Shown: positions 34,355 through 43,855, numbered from the stretch's first letter. The stretch is DNA of 64,000 nt from Fimenecus sp045543095 (GCA_045543095.1 JAZQMC010000009.1:1-64000); one strand, 5' to 3'. The notes: generated from the letters alone by a model not told the origin. A program made the numbers and translations.

Positions 34355-34454
34355 AGCACACCTCAAAATAAATTTCGTAAGATTTTACCATATATGAATA
34401 ATTGTTTCAACCCTTTTAATACGATACCATTTTCTTAAAACAAAGAGATTTCAT

Positions 34455-34483
34455 TTGAAAATTATTATCTTTTATGTTATTCT
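34455..34483 (+). promoter_or_regulatory. Promoter of the FliB-like gene
   Basis: TTGAAA (34455-34460), a 17-base spacer and TATTCT (34478-34483) lie 24 bases before the start. Confidence 0.5.
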
Positions 34484-34507
34484 TAAAAAAACGAAAAGAG
34501 AAAAAAA

Positions 34508-35446
34508 ATGAAATACATAGCACCAAATTATTATAAAGAATTCAAATGTATTGCCGATAAATGCAAGCATAGTTGTTGCGTCGGTTGGGAAATTGATATT
34601 GACCAAGATACTTATGAAAAATATATGGGTGTTACAGGCGAATTCAATACCACTTTAAGAGAAAATATTGATATTTGTGATGGCGTTGCTTGTTTCAGGC
34701 TTGATGCACAAGAAAGATGTCCATTTTTAAATAAAAATAATTTGTGTGATATTATTCTAAATCTTGGTGAAGATTATCTTTGTCAAATCTGTAATGACCA
34801 CCCGAGATTTCGTAATTTTTACGGTGGTGTTACCGAAATCGGATTAGGACTTTGCTGTGAAGCGGCGGCAGATTTAATCATAAGTCATAATGAAAAGGTT
34901 ACACTTGAAATTATTGATGATGATGGATTTAACGATGAAAATTCAACAGAAGAAAATGAATTTTTAAAATTAAGAACCGATATTTGTAATATTTTACAAA
35001 ACAGAAAACTCACCATTGAACAACGCATTAGCAAATTCGCAGAGTTATGTAATATTAAAATTATTGAAGAACCTATAACAGAAATTATCGATTTTCTTAT
35101 AAGCCTTGAACGGCTTGATACTAAATGGACTGATATTCTTAATGATTTGAAGAATATTGATATAAGCAAAATTGTGCTCCCCGCTTATTTTGACATCGTG
35201 GCAGAGCAACTGCTGGTTTATTTTGCTTATCGCCATTTATACGGATATCTTGATGATAACAGACTTTCACAGAGAGTACAATTAATTATTTTCAGTTACA
35301 ACGTTATTAAAATATTGTGTAAAAATCATTTTAGAAAATTTAAAACTCTTTCTTACAAAGATATTGCAGAATATGCCAGACTCTTTTCTTCTGAAATTGA
35401 ATATTCAGAAGAAAATACACAAGCTATTTTGGAAAAATACTCATAA
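34508..35446 (+). CDS. FliB-like lysine-N-methylase (YkgJ-type cysteine cluster)
   Basis: A 312-residue protein with a cysteine-rich N-terminal half: FKCIADKCKHSCCVGWEIDI, RCPFLNKNNLCDIILNLGE, CQICNDHPRF and GLCCEAAADLI. This arrangement is that of flagellin lysine-N-methylase FliB, believed to bind a metal cluster. AAAGAGAAAAAAA precedes the ATG. No flagellar gene is in the window, and many FliB-like genes occur in bacteria without flagella, so the protein substrate is unknown. Confidence 0.82.
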   Translation: MKYIAPNYYKEFKCIADKCKHSCCVGWEIDIDQDTYEKYMGVTGEFNTTLRENIDICDGVACFRLDAQERCPFLNKNNLCDIILNLGEDYLCQICNDHPRFRNFYGGVTEIGLGLCCEAAADLIISHNEKVTLEIIDDDGFNDENSTEENEFLKLRTDICNILQNRKLTIEQRISKFAELCNIKIIEEPITEIIDFLISLERLDTKWTDILNDLKNIDISKIVLPAYFDIVAEQLLVYFAYRHLYGYLDDNRLSQRVQLIIFSYNVIKILCKNHFRKFKTLSYKDIAEYARLFSSEIEYSEENTQAILEKYS

Positions 35447-35450
35447 AAAA

Positions 35451-35482
35451 TTCCCGATAAAAAATTATCGGGAATTTTATTA
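35451..35482. terminator. Bidirectional terminator between the FliB-like gene and the subtilase
   Basis: TTCCCGATAA (35451-35460) and TTATCGGGAA (35465-35474) form a perfect stem with A-rich and T-rich flanks on both strands. Confidence 0.85.
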
Positions 35483-38400
35483 TTATGAAGTTTCAGAAAG
35501 CATACGTAAAATTAGTCTTACATCAATTAAAGATATTTCCCCATCCTCATTCATATCAGCAGATAATGTTTGAATTCGGTCAAGCTCTTCTGTACCTGAA
35601 ACCACTTTAAGAACAAATCTTGCATCAAGTAATGACATTTTCCCATCAGCATTTACATCACCTAAAATATATTTATAAGCTAATGACAAAAAAGCTTCTT
35701 TTATTTTTTCGATGTGTTCATCAATAAGATATTGTTCCGCGAGGGAAAATCCTGAAATATCTGTATTAAGAAGTTCATCAAGAGCAAATAGCGATTCTTC
35801 TGTATATATTTCTCTGTCTACATCATTCATTTCATCTAGTAAAGAATAATAAGCAGAATAATCAGCTTCTTGATATTCTAGAGCGTTAGTAACAGGATGA
35901 GTTGTTACAACAGTTTCATTGATTCCATCATTGCTCGTTATTACGCAATAATAACAAGCAGCATTGTCTTCTCTTTTGGGCTCATACCAGAAATTAGTTG
36001 CATTTTCAATGGCAATTCCATTTTCATTCGACTGAATATCATTTTTATACCACTGATATGTACAGTTAAATCCTAAAGAATAAGCAATCAAGTATTTTTC
36101 TTCCGTGTTGACACTTTCCGGCATATCGAAAACTAAAACAGGAACGTTAACAAATTTTTTTGAATTATCTATCGCAAATTGATTTGCAATGGTTTCTTCA
36201 TAACCATAGACAACAAAATCTGTTGATGGTACTTTTGCAGAAACAGTTTCAAGTGTTGAAGGCAGAATTATACCCTTAAGATTTGACGGTAAATGTCCGA
36301 TTGTCTTTACACTATCAAACTGTAAATATTCGATTGCAGAGTTATTAAAACCATTTGAATTGACCTTCTCAACAGAAGGTAACCACAATGATTTTAAAGA
36401 GTCACATCCGGAAAATGTATTCGTTTTAAGTTCTTTTAAAGATGCTAAACAAACATATTTTAATGAAGTGCAACCCATAAAACATCCTGCACTCACACTT
36501 TCAACAACTGGCATCATAGCAAACTTAAGTGTTTCTATATCTTTAAATGCATAATTACCAATTGATATTGCTTTCGGAAAGTATGCATGAATCAGTGACG
36601 TTCCGGAAAATGCATAGGAAGAAATTGACGTAATTGATTCCATATCTACAACAGATAGTGATGAACAGTTTTTAAATAAATTTGAGCTGACTTCAGCAAG
36701 CTTTGGCATTGAAACTGTTGTCAGTGAAGCACAATTTTCAAACGCACTTGCATCTACCGACTCAAGATTAGGAAGATTTAATGAAACAACCTTAGAGCCC
36801 TTAAACGCATTCTTACCTATTGTTTTAAGATTATCACAATCCACATTCTGAATTAACCCGACATTTTCCAATGAGGAAACTCCCACCTTTTCAAGTGAAT
36901 GAATTTCATCAATAGTGAGGTTAGTACAGTTGTAAAATGCCTTCTCACTTAAGATTCTTGTTTTTTCAAAGTTGAATTCTTTAATCGAACTGTTAGCAAA
37001 GGCTTTTACGCCGACACTTGTTACTTCCCCACCCGTTACGGATTCGAGATTTGTACAATCTTCAAAGGCAGAAGCACCAATGCTGTAAGCTGTTGACGGT
37101 AGTACAACAGAATGTATGCTGGCATTACCTTTAAATGCCGATGCTTCAATACCTTTAACTGTTTTACCCTGAACTGTCTGTGGAATTATCAGGTCATTAT
37201 CAGTGCCAAAATAACCTGTTATAAAACCTGAAGCATTTATATCATAAAAGCCTTCATCGTTTTCGGTTAAACGGTCATATTCAACAAAGACAATAGAACT
37301 TGGATTTTTGTTGTCCGTCATAGCAATGGCAACTAGTGTTGTATCGACAGAAATCTTTATTTGCTTTTCATAAATTGATGCTTCTAACATATCAATAATA
37401 GTCAGTTCATTCTCGATATCATCTTCAAGATTGCCTTCTATCTTCATATAATAAATTCTCGAATTCTCTTCGAAGCATTTAAGGGTAACATTGAAAGAAT
37501 TAACAAAGCTACAACTGTCAACACTGAATATGGGGTCAATAGTTCGCGGTCTTGATTCAAAAATATATTTCATATATAAAACCCCGGAACCGTACTTATT
37601 ATCCAATTTATCGGCTATTTTTGTAGCATACTCTTTTATTAAATTCTCTGCTTCAATATTTGTTTTGTCAGTATAAAATGAACGAACAAAAGCAATACCC
37701 GCCGTTACTTGAGGTGCCGCCATTGAAGTGCCGCTTAATTTAACATAAGTATTATTAAGATAAGCACTTTCAATATCATCACCGGGGGCGGCAATATCTA
37801 TTGTGCCGTTATAATTTGAATATGAAGAAAGAGTATATCTATTATTAACTGCACTTACTGTTATTGCAGATTCAACACCTGCGGGTGTATATTTAACTTT
37901 CGTCAAATCATCACCATTATTACCTGCCGCAACAACAACATTCAAGCCCTTGTCAACTGCATTATCAATAGCTTCAGTCATTGCTTGACTTTCACCCTCT
38001 GCAGTAAAACTCATATTGATAATATCTGCACCCTCTTGAACTGCTAAATCAATGGCTATAACAATAGAACTCAATGTTCCCTTACCCTTATTATTCAAAA
38101 CTTTATAAGGTTTAATTTTCACATTACTTAAAGTGTCATTAACAATTATTCCTGCCACATGGGTACCATGACCGTAATCATCTTCACAACTGTTTTCTTC
38201 TCCCGATAAACTGAAATTAAAATTATTTGGGATTAATCGGTCTTCAAACGCTTCGTGGTCTGTATCAATACCACTGTCAAGAACAGCAACTATAATTTCT
38301 TTAAGTTTTAAATTTGACATCTGTTCTTTTATGGTTTCAAAGCCTATACTTGTATCTCCAAATAGAATATCACTCAAATCCGTCGTTTCGTCTTTATTTT

Positions 38401-38917
38401 CTTCTTGACTGTAATGAATTAAATCAGGCTCAACATACTCGATAAAATCACAGGAAAGATAATATTCATAGGCCTTGGCAGTTTTTTCAACAGAATCGTA
38501 TTGCAAAATATATAAATCTCGATAACCACTTACACAGTCAATCGCACCATAATAATCAATGTTGTTAGTGGATTTCACAATAAGTCTGTTTAAATCAAAC
38601 GCATCTGCAGGCAAACCAAAATCTTCTGCGGATTTATGTTGTTTTGGTTTTTCGTCTTCTGTTTCAGGAAAAAGTGAAGAATACGAGGGATGAGAATATA
38701 CAATTGGAAATTTTTCAGTTATTTTATCAAGAGTATCAAATTCGCTTTGTGCACTGACATCTTCTACATCATATTTACGAAGCATTTCGAATAGGTTGTC
38801 AGCAAAAGTATTCAACTGTGTTTGGTGAGGAATTGTTTCGGCAACGACAACAAGCCCCGACGAAATCGAGGCAATAAATAGTACTGTTGCTATTATAACA
38901 GATATTATTCGTTTCAT
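35483..38917 (-). CDS. Secreted subtilisin-like protease with BspA-type leucine-rich repeats and dockerin
   Basis: A 1144-residue exported protein with a signal peptide (residues 1-27) and propeptide. The S8 domain triad is Asp214 (VAVLDSGIDTDH), His250 (DDYGHGTHVAGI) and Ser398 (LSGTSMAAPQ). Residues 560-900 contain LRR_5 repeats (LPSTAYSIGASAFEDCTNLE and similar). The C-terminal 65 residues form a type I dockerin with two calcium-loop repeats, DVNADGKMSLLDARFVLKVV and DMNEDGEISLIDVRLILRML. It should digest proteins outside the cell while bound to a cohesin. A strong promoter lies upstream. Confidence 0.93.
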   Translation of the reverse strand: MKRIISVIIATVLFIASISSGLVVVAETIPHQTQLNTFADNLFEMLRKYDVEDVSAQSEFDTLDKITEKFPIVYSHPSYSSLFPETEDEKPKQHKSAEDFGLPADAFDLNRLIVKSTNNIDYYGAIDCVSGYRDLYILQYDSVEKTAKAYEYYLSCDFIEYVEPDLIHYSQEENKDETTDLSDILFGDTSIGFETIKEQMSNLKLKEIIVAVLDSGIDTDHEAFEDRLIPNNFNFSLSGEENSCEDDYGHGTHVAGIIVNDTLSNVKIKPYKVLNNKGKGTLSSIVIAIDLAVQEGADIINMSFTAEGESQAMTEAIDNAVDKGLNVVVAAGNNGDDLTKVKYTPAGVESAITVSAVNNRYTLSSYSNYNGTIDIAAPGDDIESAYLNNTYVKLSGTSMAAPQVTAGIAFVRSFYTDKTNIEAENLIKEYATKIADKLDNKYGSGVLYMKYIFESRPRTIDPIFSVDSCSFVNSFNVTLKCFEENSRIYYMKIEGNLEDDIENELTIIDMLEASIYEKQIKISVDTTLVAIAMTDNKNPSSIVFVEYDRLTENDEGFYDINASGFITGYFGTDNDLIIPQTVQGKTVKGIEASAFKGNASIHSVVLPSTAYSIGASAFEDCTNLESVTGGEVTSVGVKAFANSSIKEFNFEKTRILSEKAFYNCTNLTIDEIHSLEKVGVSSLENVGLIQNVDCDNLKTIGKNAFKGSKVVSLNLPNLESVDASAFENCASLTTVSMPKLAEVSSNLFKNCSSLSVVDMESITSISSYAFSGTSLIHAYFPKAISIGNYAFKDIETLKFAMMPVVESVSAGCFMGCTSLKYVCLASLKELKTNTFSGCDSLKSLWLPSVEKVNSNGFNNSAIEYLQFDSVKTIGHLPSNLKGIILPSTLETVSAKVPSTDFVVYGYEETIANQFAIDNSKKFVNVPVLVFDMPESVNTEEKYLIAYSLGFNCTYQWYKNDIQSNENGIAIENATNFWYEPKREDNAACYYCVITSNDGINETVVTTHPVTNALEYQEADYSAYYSLLDEMNDVDREIYTEESLFALDELLNTDISGFSLAEQYLIDEHIEKIKEAFLSLAYKYILGDVNADGKMSLLDARFVLKVVSGTEELDRIQTLSADMNEDGEISLIDVRLILRMLSETS

Positions 38918-38964
38918 ACCTTTTCACTCCAACACAACGATGGTTATGGAACACAATGTTAATT

Positions 38965-38993
38965 ATTATACACCTATATAAGCTAAAAATCAA
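38965..38993 (-). promoter_or_regulatory. Promoter of the subtilase gene
   Basis: TTGATT (38993-38988) and TATAAT (38970-38965) on the minus strand have a 17-base spacer, 48 bases before the ATG. Confidence 0.65.
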
Positions 38994-39025
38994 CACATTG
39001 AACAATAATTTAATTGAAAATTCTA

Positions 39026-39057
39026 ACAAAAAAGCAGTACGCAAATGCATACTGCTT
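39026..39057 (-). terminator. Intrinsic terminator of the M20 peptidase-YfcC operon
   Basis: AAGCAGTA (39032-39039) and TACTGCTT (39050-39057) form the stem; six T residues follow on the minus strand. Confidence 0.8.
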
Positions 39058-39076
39058 AAATAAATTATATAAAAAA

Positions 39077-40486
39077 TTAACAATATCCTACCGCTAACCC
39101 AAAAAGTAACATTAAACTTGTCAATAACAAATTAAATAATTGAAACTTCCATGAATACTTTACCCATTTGCCATAACTTACATCTGCAAGCCCCAATGAA
39201 ATAAGCAAAGCAGCATTTGTGGGATAAAATACATTTGAAAATCCGTCGCCAAATGCAAATGCTACTACGCAAAGTTGAGGTTCAATATCAAAAAGTTGTG
39301 CCATTGGAACAATTAATGGTATAAGTAAAAAGGCTTTCGCAGAACCAGAACTTATAAAGAAATTCATTACAAGTACAAGTAGATAGACAAATAAAACAAC
39401 TGTCCATTTTTCCCAACCGCTTACTGCAGAAACAGCCCAATGAAGAATTGTGTCAAGAATATTTGCTTCAGTAAGAGTATATTTAATTGAACCGGCCATT
39501 AAAATGAGCAACACTGCGGGCAAAATCGATACAACACCCTTGCCAAAACTTCCGACCAAATCCTGACAACTCATTCCTGCTATTATAACTGAGAAAACGC
39601 CTGCAACAAGGAACATAACCGCAACAATTATCATTGTATAGTCCTGCAAAATGGTTATAAATCCCGAAGAAAGAACAAGAAGAATACCAATACCAACAAT
39701 AATGCAAAACACTTTAAGAGCTTTATCCATTTTATTGTCTGTTACAAAATCATTTTGATTAAAAATGTGATTTTTTGGATAGCGATCAACCTTTTTAGCG
39801 TGGTACATAAGAAACGCTATTAAAAGTATGTAAATTAACAAAAAGCTTAAAAGACGAAGCCATACACCAGAAAACATAGGCAAACCTGCTAAGCTCTGTG
39901 CCACACCGACCGTGAACGGATTACATACGCCAGAAGCGAAACCGCAACCTACGGCCAAAAGGCTCATTCCCATACCTGTGACCGCGTCCCAACCCAAATT
40001 GACAGCCAACGCCACAACAATCGGGACTAATGGTACACATTCTTCAAAAGAGCCGATAAGTGCGCCCATAGCCATAAAGAAAAAGCTTAAAATCGCCATC
40101 AGCTTATATTTAGCATTACCGAATTTATTAACTATCTTATTGAGCATATATTTCATAAGCCCGCATTTATCAAGGCTTGTGAATACACCACCGATTACCA
40201 ACAAAAAGGCAATAATGGCAATCATCATTCCCCCGCCGTCAGCACCGAGCACCAAAATCGGTGACAAAAGCCATTTCCAAAAAGAAATACCACCATCTAC
40301 ATTTTGGAATTCTGATGATGTGTCAATGATTAAATTACCCTGTGAGTCGGGAATACGAACAAATTCACCGCCGGGAATTATAAAGGTCATCGCATAAGTT
40401 AAAATCATAAGAACAAGAACCACAACAAGTGCGGTGATAAAAGATTTTACATTTATGTTAAGCCCTTTATTTGCTTGAGTTTGCAT
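39077..40486 (-). CDS. YfcC family transporter
   Basis: A 469-residue polytopic protein with YfcC/C4-dicarboxylate-carrier features: YAMTFIIPGGEFVRI, FFMAMGALIGSFEECVPLVP, CGFASGVCNPFTVGVAQSL and SSGSAKAFLLIPLIVPMAQL. The family is linked to dicarboxylate or amino-acid/arginine-ornithine exchange. It starts three bases after the M20 peptidase stop, so the pair is an operon, which suggests import or export of a peptide or amino acid handled by the peptidase. Confidence 0.87.
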   Translation of the reverse strand: MQTQANKGLNINVKSFITALVVVLVLMILTYAMTFIIPGGEFVRIPDSQGNLIIDTSSEFQNVDGGISFWKWLLSPILVLGADGGGMMIAIIAFLLVIGGVFTSLDKCGLMKYMLNKIVNKFGNAKYKLMAILSFFFMAMGALIGSFEECVPLVPIVVALAVNLGWDAVTGMGMSLLAVGCGFASGVCNPFTVGVAQSLAGLPMFSGVWLRLLSFLLIYILLIAFLMYHAKKVDRYPKNHIFNQNDFVTDNKMDKALKVFCIIVGIGILLVLSSGFITILQDYTMIIVAVMFLVAGVFSVIIAGMSCQDLVGSFGKGVVSILPAVLLILMAGSIKYTLTEANILDTILHWAVSAVSGWEKWTVVLFVYLLVLVMNFFISSGSAKAFLLIPLIVPMAQLFDIEPQLCVVAFAFGDGFSNVFYPTNAALLISLGLADVSYGKWVKYSWKFQLFNLLLTSLMLLFGLAVGYC

Positions 40487-40489
40487 TAA

Positions 40490-41812
40490 TTAAACCTCTT
40501 CCATTACATATTTAAAGAAATCAACTGCAGGTGCTAATGTATCAACATCAACATTTTCATCAATACCGTGAACGCTTGCAAGTTGTTTATTATCAATTGT
40601 AAAAGGTGCAAAACGGATACAATTATCACAAACTCTGCTCATAAAACGACTGTCACTTGCTGCAGTCATAAGATATGGGGTTGCAACAACATCGGGAAGT
40701 ACTTTATTAACTGCTTTTTCAACTAATTTAAAAGCATTACCATTATAATCGGTGATAGGTGATGGAAATCCGGGTTCTAAAACTTCAGTTTCAATATCAA
40801 ACTTAGCAGCAAGCTGACGAATAGCCTCAATGCTTGCTTCTCTGCCCTGATGGTGTGAAAAACGCATATTACCAACAACCCACGCTTCTTGAGGAAGAAC
40901 ATTTCTGCCGTTTGAACCCTGTGCCATTGTAAAAGCAAGTGTAGTTTTAACCATTGCACCCGCAGTACTGTTAATCGCAGGCAAAAGCTTAGTTACGGGT
41001 TTTTTAAGTATATTTATATTACTGAATACGGTTTTCATATAGCCTGTCATAGAAGGTGCCATTCTACTGAACATTTCATAAATTGCATCTGGCATTTCAG
41101 ATACAAATATATCTGACTTTTCAACCTCTGTCATAAACTTGCCAAGACGAACAAGAGGTGTGTTTTTACCGGGAGTTGAAGCGTGACCGCCTTTTGAACG
41201 AGCAATAAACTTCAAATCTGCCTGACCTTTTTCACCCAATCCAATCATTGCGAACTTACCCTTTACACCTGCTATTGGGTCAATTACAATCATACCACCC
41301 TCGTCAAGCACCATATCAAGATGCACTCCGCGTTCCAGTAAAGTTTTACTGATTAAATTAGCACCGTCACCCGAAGTCTCTTCATTGCAAGTTGTCATAA
41401 AATAAATATCTCTTGACGGCACAAATCCATCATTTAAAAGTTCCTCTGCCGCTTGCATAATAGCCCAAAGGTTACCCTTTGTGTCGAGAGTTCCTCTACC
41501 CCAAAGTTTGCCGTCTGCAATCTCGCCTGAAAATGCAGAATGAGTCCATTCGCCGGACGCTTCAACAACATCATGATGGCTCATAAAAAGTACAGGATTT
41601 TTTGATGAGTCAGTACCATTTAATTTAAAAAGTAAACTACCGTTGAAATCTTCTTTTTCTGCACTTGCGAAAAATTTTGGGAAGAACTTTTCAAGCAATT
41701 TATGAAATTCATAGAACTTCGTAAGGTCAGTCTGACCGTGAACTGATATAGTTTCAGCCTGAATTAATTCTGATAATGTTTTTGCATAAGTAAGATTACG
41801 ATTTCCTGCCAT
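40490..41812 (-). CDS. M20 family metallopeptidase
   Basis: A 440-residue zinc enzyme with the metal-ligand motifs MSHHDVVEASGEWTH and GRGTLDTKGNLWAIMQAAE, the catalytic region TTCNEETSGDGA, and SKGGHASTPGKNTPLVRLG in the dimerisation domain. Members hydrolyse dipeptides or N-acyl amino acids in the cytoplasm. It has a promoter at 41852-41879 and a 13-bp palindrome, TTCTGTTACAGAA, in the leader at 41822-41834. The substrate is not readable from the sequence. Confidence 0.9.
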   Translation of the reverse strand: MAGNRNLTYAKTLSELIQAETISVHGQTDLTKFYEFHKLLEKFFPKFFASAEKEDFNGSLLFKLNGTDSSKNPVLFMSHHDVVEASGEWTHSAFSGEIADGKLWGRGTLDTKGNLWAIMQAAEELLNDGFVPSRDIYFMTTCNEETSGDGANLISKTLLERGVHLDMVLDEGGMIVIDPIAGVKGKFAMIGLGEKGQADLKFIARSKGGHASTPGKNTPLVRLGKFMTEVEKSDIFVSEMPDAIYEMFSRMAPSMTGYMKTVFSNINILKKPVTKLLPAINSTAGAMVKTTLAFTMAQGSNGRNVLPQEAWVVGNMRFSHHQGREASIEAIRQLAAKFDIETEVLEPGFPSPITDYNGNAFKLVEKAVNKVLPDVVATPYLMTAASDSRFMSRVCDNCIRFAPFTIDNKQLASVHGIDENVDVDTLAPAVDFFKYVMEEV

Positions 41813-41851
41813 AATTGCACCTTCTGTTACAGAACAAAATTATTTTTTAAT

Positions 41852-41879
41852 ATTATAGCACTATATTTTTTTAATTCAA
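41852..41879 (-). promoter_or_regulatory. Promoter of the M20 peptidase-YfcC operon
   Basis: TTGAAT (41879-41874) and TATAAT (41857-41852) on the minus strand are separated by 16 bases. It is back to back with the tRNA promoter. Confidence 0.55.
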
Positions 41880-41895
41880 GTTCATTTCAATTATA

Positions 41896-41924
41896 TTGAC
41901 AAAATAATACGATTTTGTTAAAAT
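41896..41924 (+). promoter_or_regulatory. Promoter of tRNA-Ser
   Basis: Consensus TTGACA (41896-41901), a 17-base spacer and TAAAAT (41919-41924) lie 16 bases before the tRNA. Confidence 0.75.
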
Positions 41925-41940
41925 GTTTGAGTTGAAATAA

Positions 41941-42032
41941 GGAGATGTACCCAAGTGGTTGAAGGGTCCGCACTCGAAATGCGGTAGGTCGTGAATAGCG
42001 ACGCAAGAGTTCAAATCTCTTCATCTCCGCCA
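41941..42032 (+). tRNA. tRNA-Ser (anticodon CGA), CCA encoded
   Basis: The acceptor stem GGAGATG pairs with CATCTCC, followed by discriminator G and encoded CCA (42030-42032). The anticodon arm is CGCACTCGAAATGCG with anticodon CGA, reading UCG. A long variable arm (GTCGTGAATAGCGAC) and the T arm AGAGTTCAAATCTCT complete a class II serine tRNA. Confidence 0.96.
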
Positions 42033-42035
42033 AAA

Positions 42036-42068
42036 AAGAACTCATTTCATATGGGTTCTTTTATTTTT
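42036..42068 (+). terminator. Intrinsic terminator of tRNA-Ser
   Basis: AAGAACTCAT (42036-42045) and ATGGGTTCTT (42051-42060), with one G-T pair, are followed by TTATTTTT. Confidence 0.8.
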
Positions 42069-42159
42069 ATTTAAACAAATTTTAATTTGCCGAAGTCTTT
42101 TTAATTTAATCTCTCATTAAAATTCCCCTACAATCGACTATATTGGTTATAATATAAAT

Positions 42160-42209
42160 TCGCGTCGCAGACCCTTAATTACGAATTACGCATTATGCAT
42201 TACGAATTG
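42160..42209. repeat. Short interspersed AT-rich repeat
   Basis: The word ATTACGAATT occurs at 42178-42187 and 42199-42208, flanking CGCATTATGC, after CGCGTCGCAGACCC. The segment is nearly palindromic and non-coding. It looks like the end of a dispersed repeat in the gap before the acetyltransferase gene; other copies cannot be seen here. Confidence 0.4.
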
Positions 42210-42236
42210 AGATAGACAAACCCGCAATTTGAACTA

Positions 42237-42264
42237 TTGATTTTAAAATGTGAAATGTTATAAT
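42237..42264 (+). promoter_or_regulatory. Promoter of the acetyltransferase-permease pair
   Basis: TTGATT (42237-42242) and TATAAT (42259-42264) are separated by 16 bases, 20 bases before the start. Confidence 0.6.
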
Positions 42265-42284
42265 ATGTTAAAGGTGGAATAAAT

Positions 42285-42740
42285 ATGGATAAGTACACAA
42301 TAGAAAAATTAGATATTAGGGATTTTAAAAAGTGTAACAACATTTGGAATATGAAAAAGTGCGAATTTACTGAAAAGTTTCGTCGCGAAATTGAAGAAGG
42401 TAATCGTGTTGTATTTGTTTATAGAATTAAAGAGAAATTCATCGGTGAAATTGCTTATGTATTGGATATGAATGATAACGACTATACCATTCAAAATCAA
42501 AGAATATATATTTCTCGCCTTATTGTTAAAAAAGAGTATAGAAACCAAGGTATAGGCGGAATTCTGATTGATTATATTTTAGAACAAATCAAAGAAATGG
42601 GATATAAAGAAGCAACAATTGGTGTTGATAAAGATAATTTAGCTGCACTTCATCTTTACAAAAAGAAAGGCTTTACTAATGTTATATTTGATGGTAAAGA
42701 CGAATACGGTGAATTTTACAAATTGATGAAAGAGATTTAG
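42285..42740 (+). CDS. GNAT family N-acetyltransferase
   Basis: A 151-residue acetyltransferase with the acetyl-CoA motif VKKEYRNQGIGGILIDYILE and the C-terminal ATIGVDKDNLAALHLYKKKG, followed by FTNVIFDGKDEYGEFYKL. It should transfer an acetyl group to a small molecule or protein N-terminus; the acceptor is unknown. AAAGGTGG lies upstream, and the permease gene follows one base after the stop, so the two are co-translated. Confidence 0.9.
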   Translation: MDKYTIEKLDIRDFKKCNNIWNMKKCEFTEKFRREIEEGNRVVFVYRIKEKFIGEIAYVLDMNDNDYTIQNQRIYISRLIVKKEYRNQGIGGILIDYILEQIKEMGYKEATIGVDKDNLAALHLYKKKGFTNVIFDGKDEYGEFYKLMKEI

Positions 42741-42741
42741 T

Positions 42742-43848
42742 ATGACAAAAATTAAAGAATTCATTAAAACTGAAATTGTGCTCGTATTATCGTTCATATT
42801 GGCGGTAATATCAGCATTTTTCGTTACACCAAGCAATGCTTATATTGATTACATTGATTTTCGTACATTAGGTTTACTTTTCTGTTTAATGTCGGTTATG
42901 GCAGGGTTTAACAGACAGGGAGTTTTTAAAATTATTGCCGAAAAGATGCTTTCAAAGGTAAAGAGTATTACAGGGATTTCACTTATTATTTCTTTGCTTT
43001 GTTTCTTTTCTTCAATGCTTATTACAAATGATGTAGCTTTGATTACCTTTGTACCATTTACTGTTACTGCGTTAAAACTTTCCGGAAAAATGAATAAACT
43101 TATCTGGATTGTCACTGTTGAAACTATTGCTGCAAACCTTGGCAGTATGTTAACTCCTATTGGTAATCCACAGAATTTATATTTATTTTCCACTTTCAAT
43201 ATGGGTATGGGTGATTTTATTATTACCATCCTCCCCTATGCCTTACTTTCACTTGTGCTTGTTGTAGTTTCTTGTCTTTTTGTTGGTAAGGATAAAATTG
43301 AAATCCATAACAATAGTAATTCATTCAACTTTTCAAAATTGCATATTTTTATTTATACATTGCTTTTTGTCATCGCATTGTTAACTGTTTTCCGTATAAT
43401 TACTTATGAAATTACTGTTTTGATTACTGTTATTTCACTGATAATTTTTGACAGAAAAACTATATTAATAATAGATTACAGTTTGCTTTTCACCTTTGTT
43501 TTCTTATTCATTTTCATTGGAACTCTTGGCGAAATCAAACCGATTAGCGAGTTTTTGAAAAACATAGTTAATGAAAACGAAGTTTTAGTTGGTATTGCTT
43601 CAAGTCAGGTCTTTTCAAACGTTCCTGCCACAATACTACTTTCAAAATTTACTGAAAATGCCAGAGATTTACTGATAGGCGTAAATCTTGGCGGTCTTGG
43701 CACGCTAATTGCTTCTATGGCGAGTTTGATTTCGTTTAAATTTGTTGCTAAAGAAAAAGTTGGTACAGAAAGATTTATATTGATATTTACGATTGTGAAC
43801 ATTATATTTTTGGTGTTAAATATAGGGTTATGGTTGATAATCAGATAA
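42742..43848 (+). CDS. SLC13/ArsB-like anion permease
   Basis: A 368-residue membrane protein with about ten helices. Typical segments are FRTLGLLFCLMSVMAGFNRQ, LITNDVALITFVPFTV, LTPIGNPQNLYLFS and VFSNVPATILLSKFTENARD. These paired re-entrant motifs mark the ion-transporter superfamily containing SLC13, ArsB and NhaD. The substrate could be dicarboxylate, sulfate or sodium; no arsenic genes are nearby. Confidence 0.85.
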   Translation: MTKIKEFIKTEIVLVLSFILAVISAFFVTPSNAYIDYIDFRTLGLLFCLMSVMAGFNRQGVFKIIAEKMLSKVKSITGISLIISLLCFFSSMLITNDVALITFVPFTVTALKLSGKMNKLIWIVTVETIAANLGSMLTPIGNPQNLYLFSTFNMGMGDFIITILPYALLSLVLVVVSCLFVGKDKIEIHNNSNSFNFSKLHIFIYTLLFVIALLTVFRIITYEITVLITVISLIIFDRKTILIIDYSLLFTFVFLFIFIGTLGEIKPISEFLKNIVNENEVLVGIASSQVFSNVPATILLSKFTENARDLLIGVNLGGLGTLIASMASLISFKFVAKEKVGTERFILIFTIVNIIFLVLNIGLWLIIR

Positions 43849-43855
43849 TATAAAA

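Noticed and set aside
39912..40397. 161-residue plus-strand open frame
   Set aside because: It is antisense to the YfcC gene, lacks a ribosome site and has a composition typical of a shadow frame.
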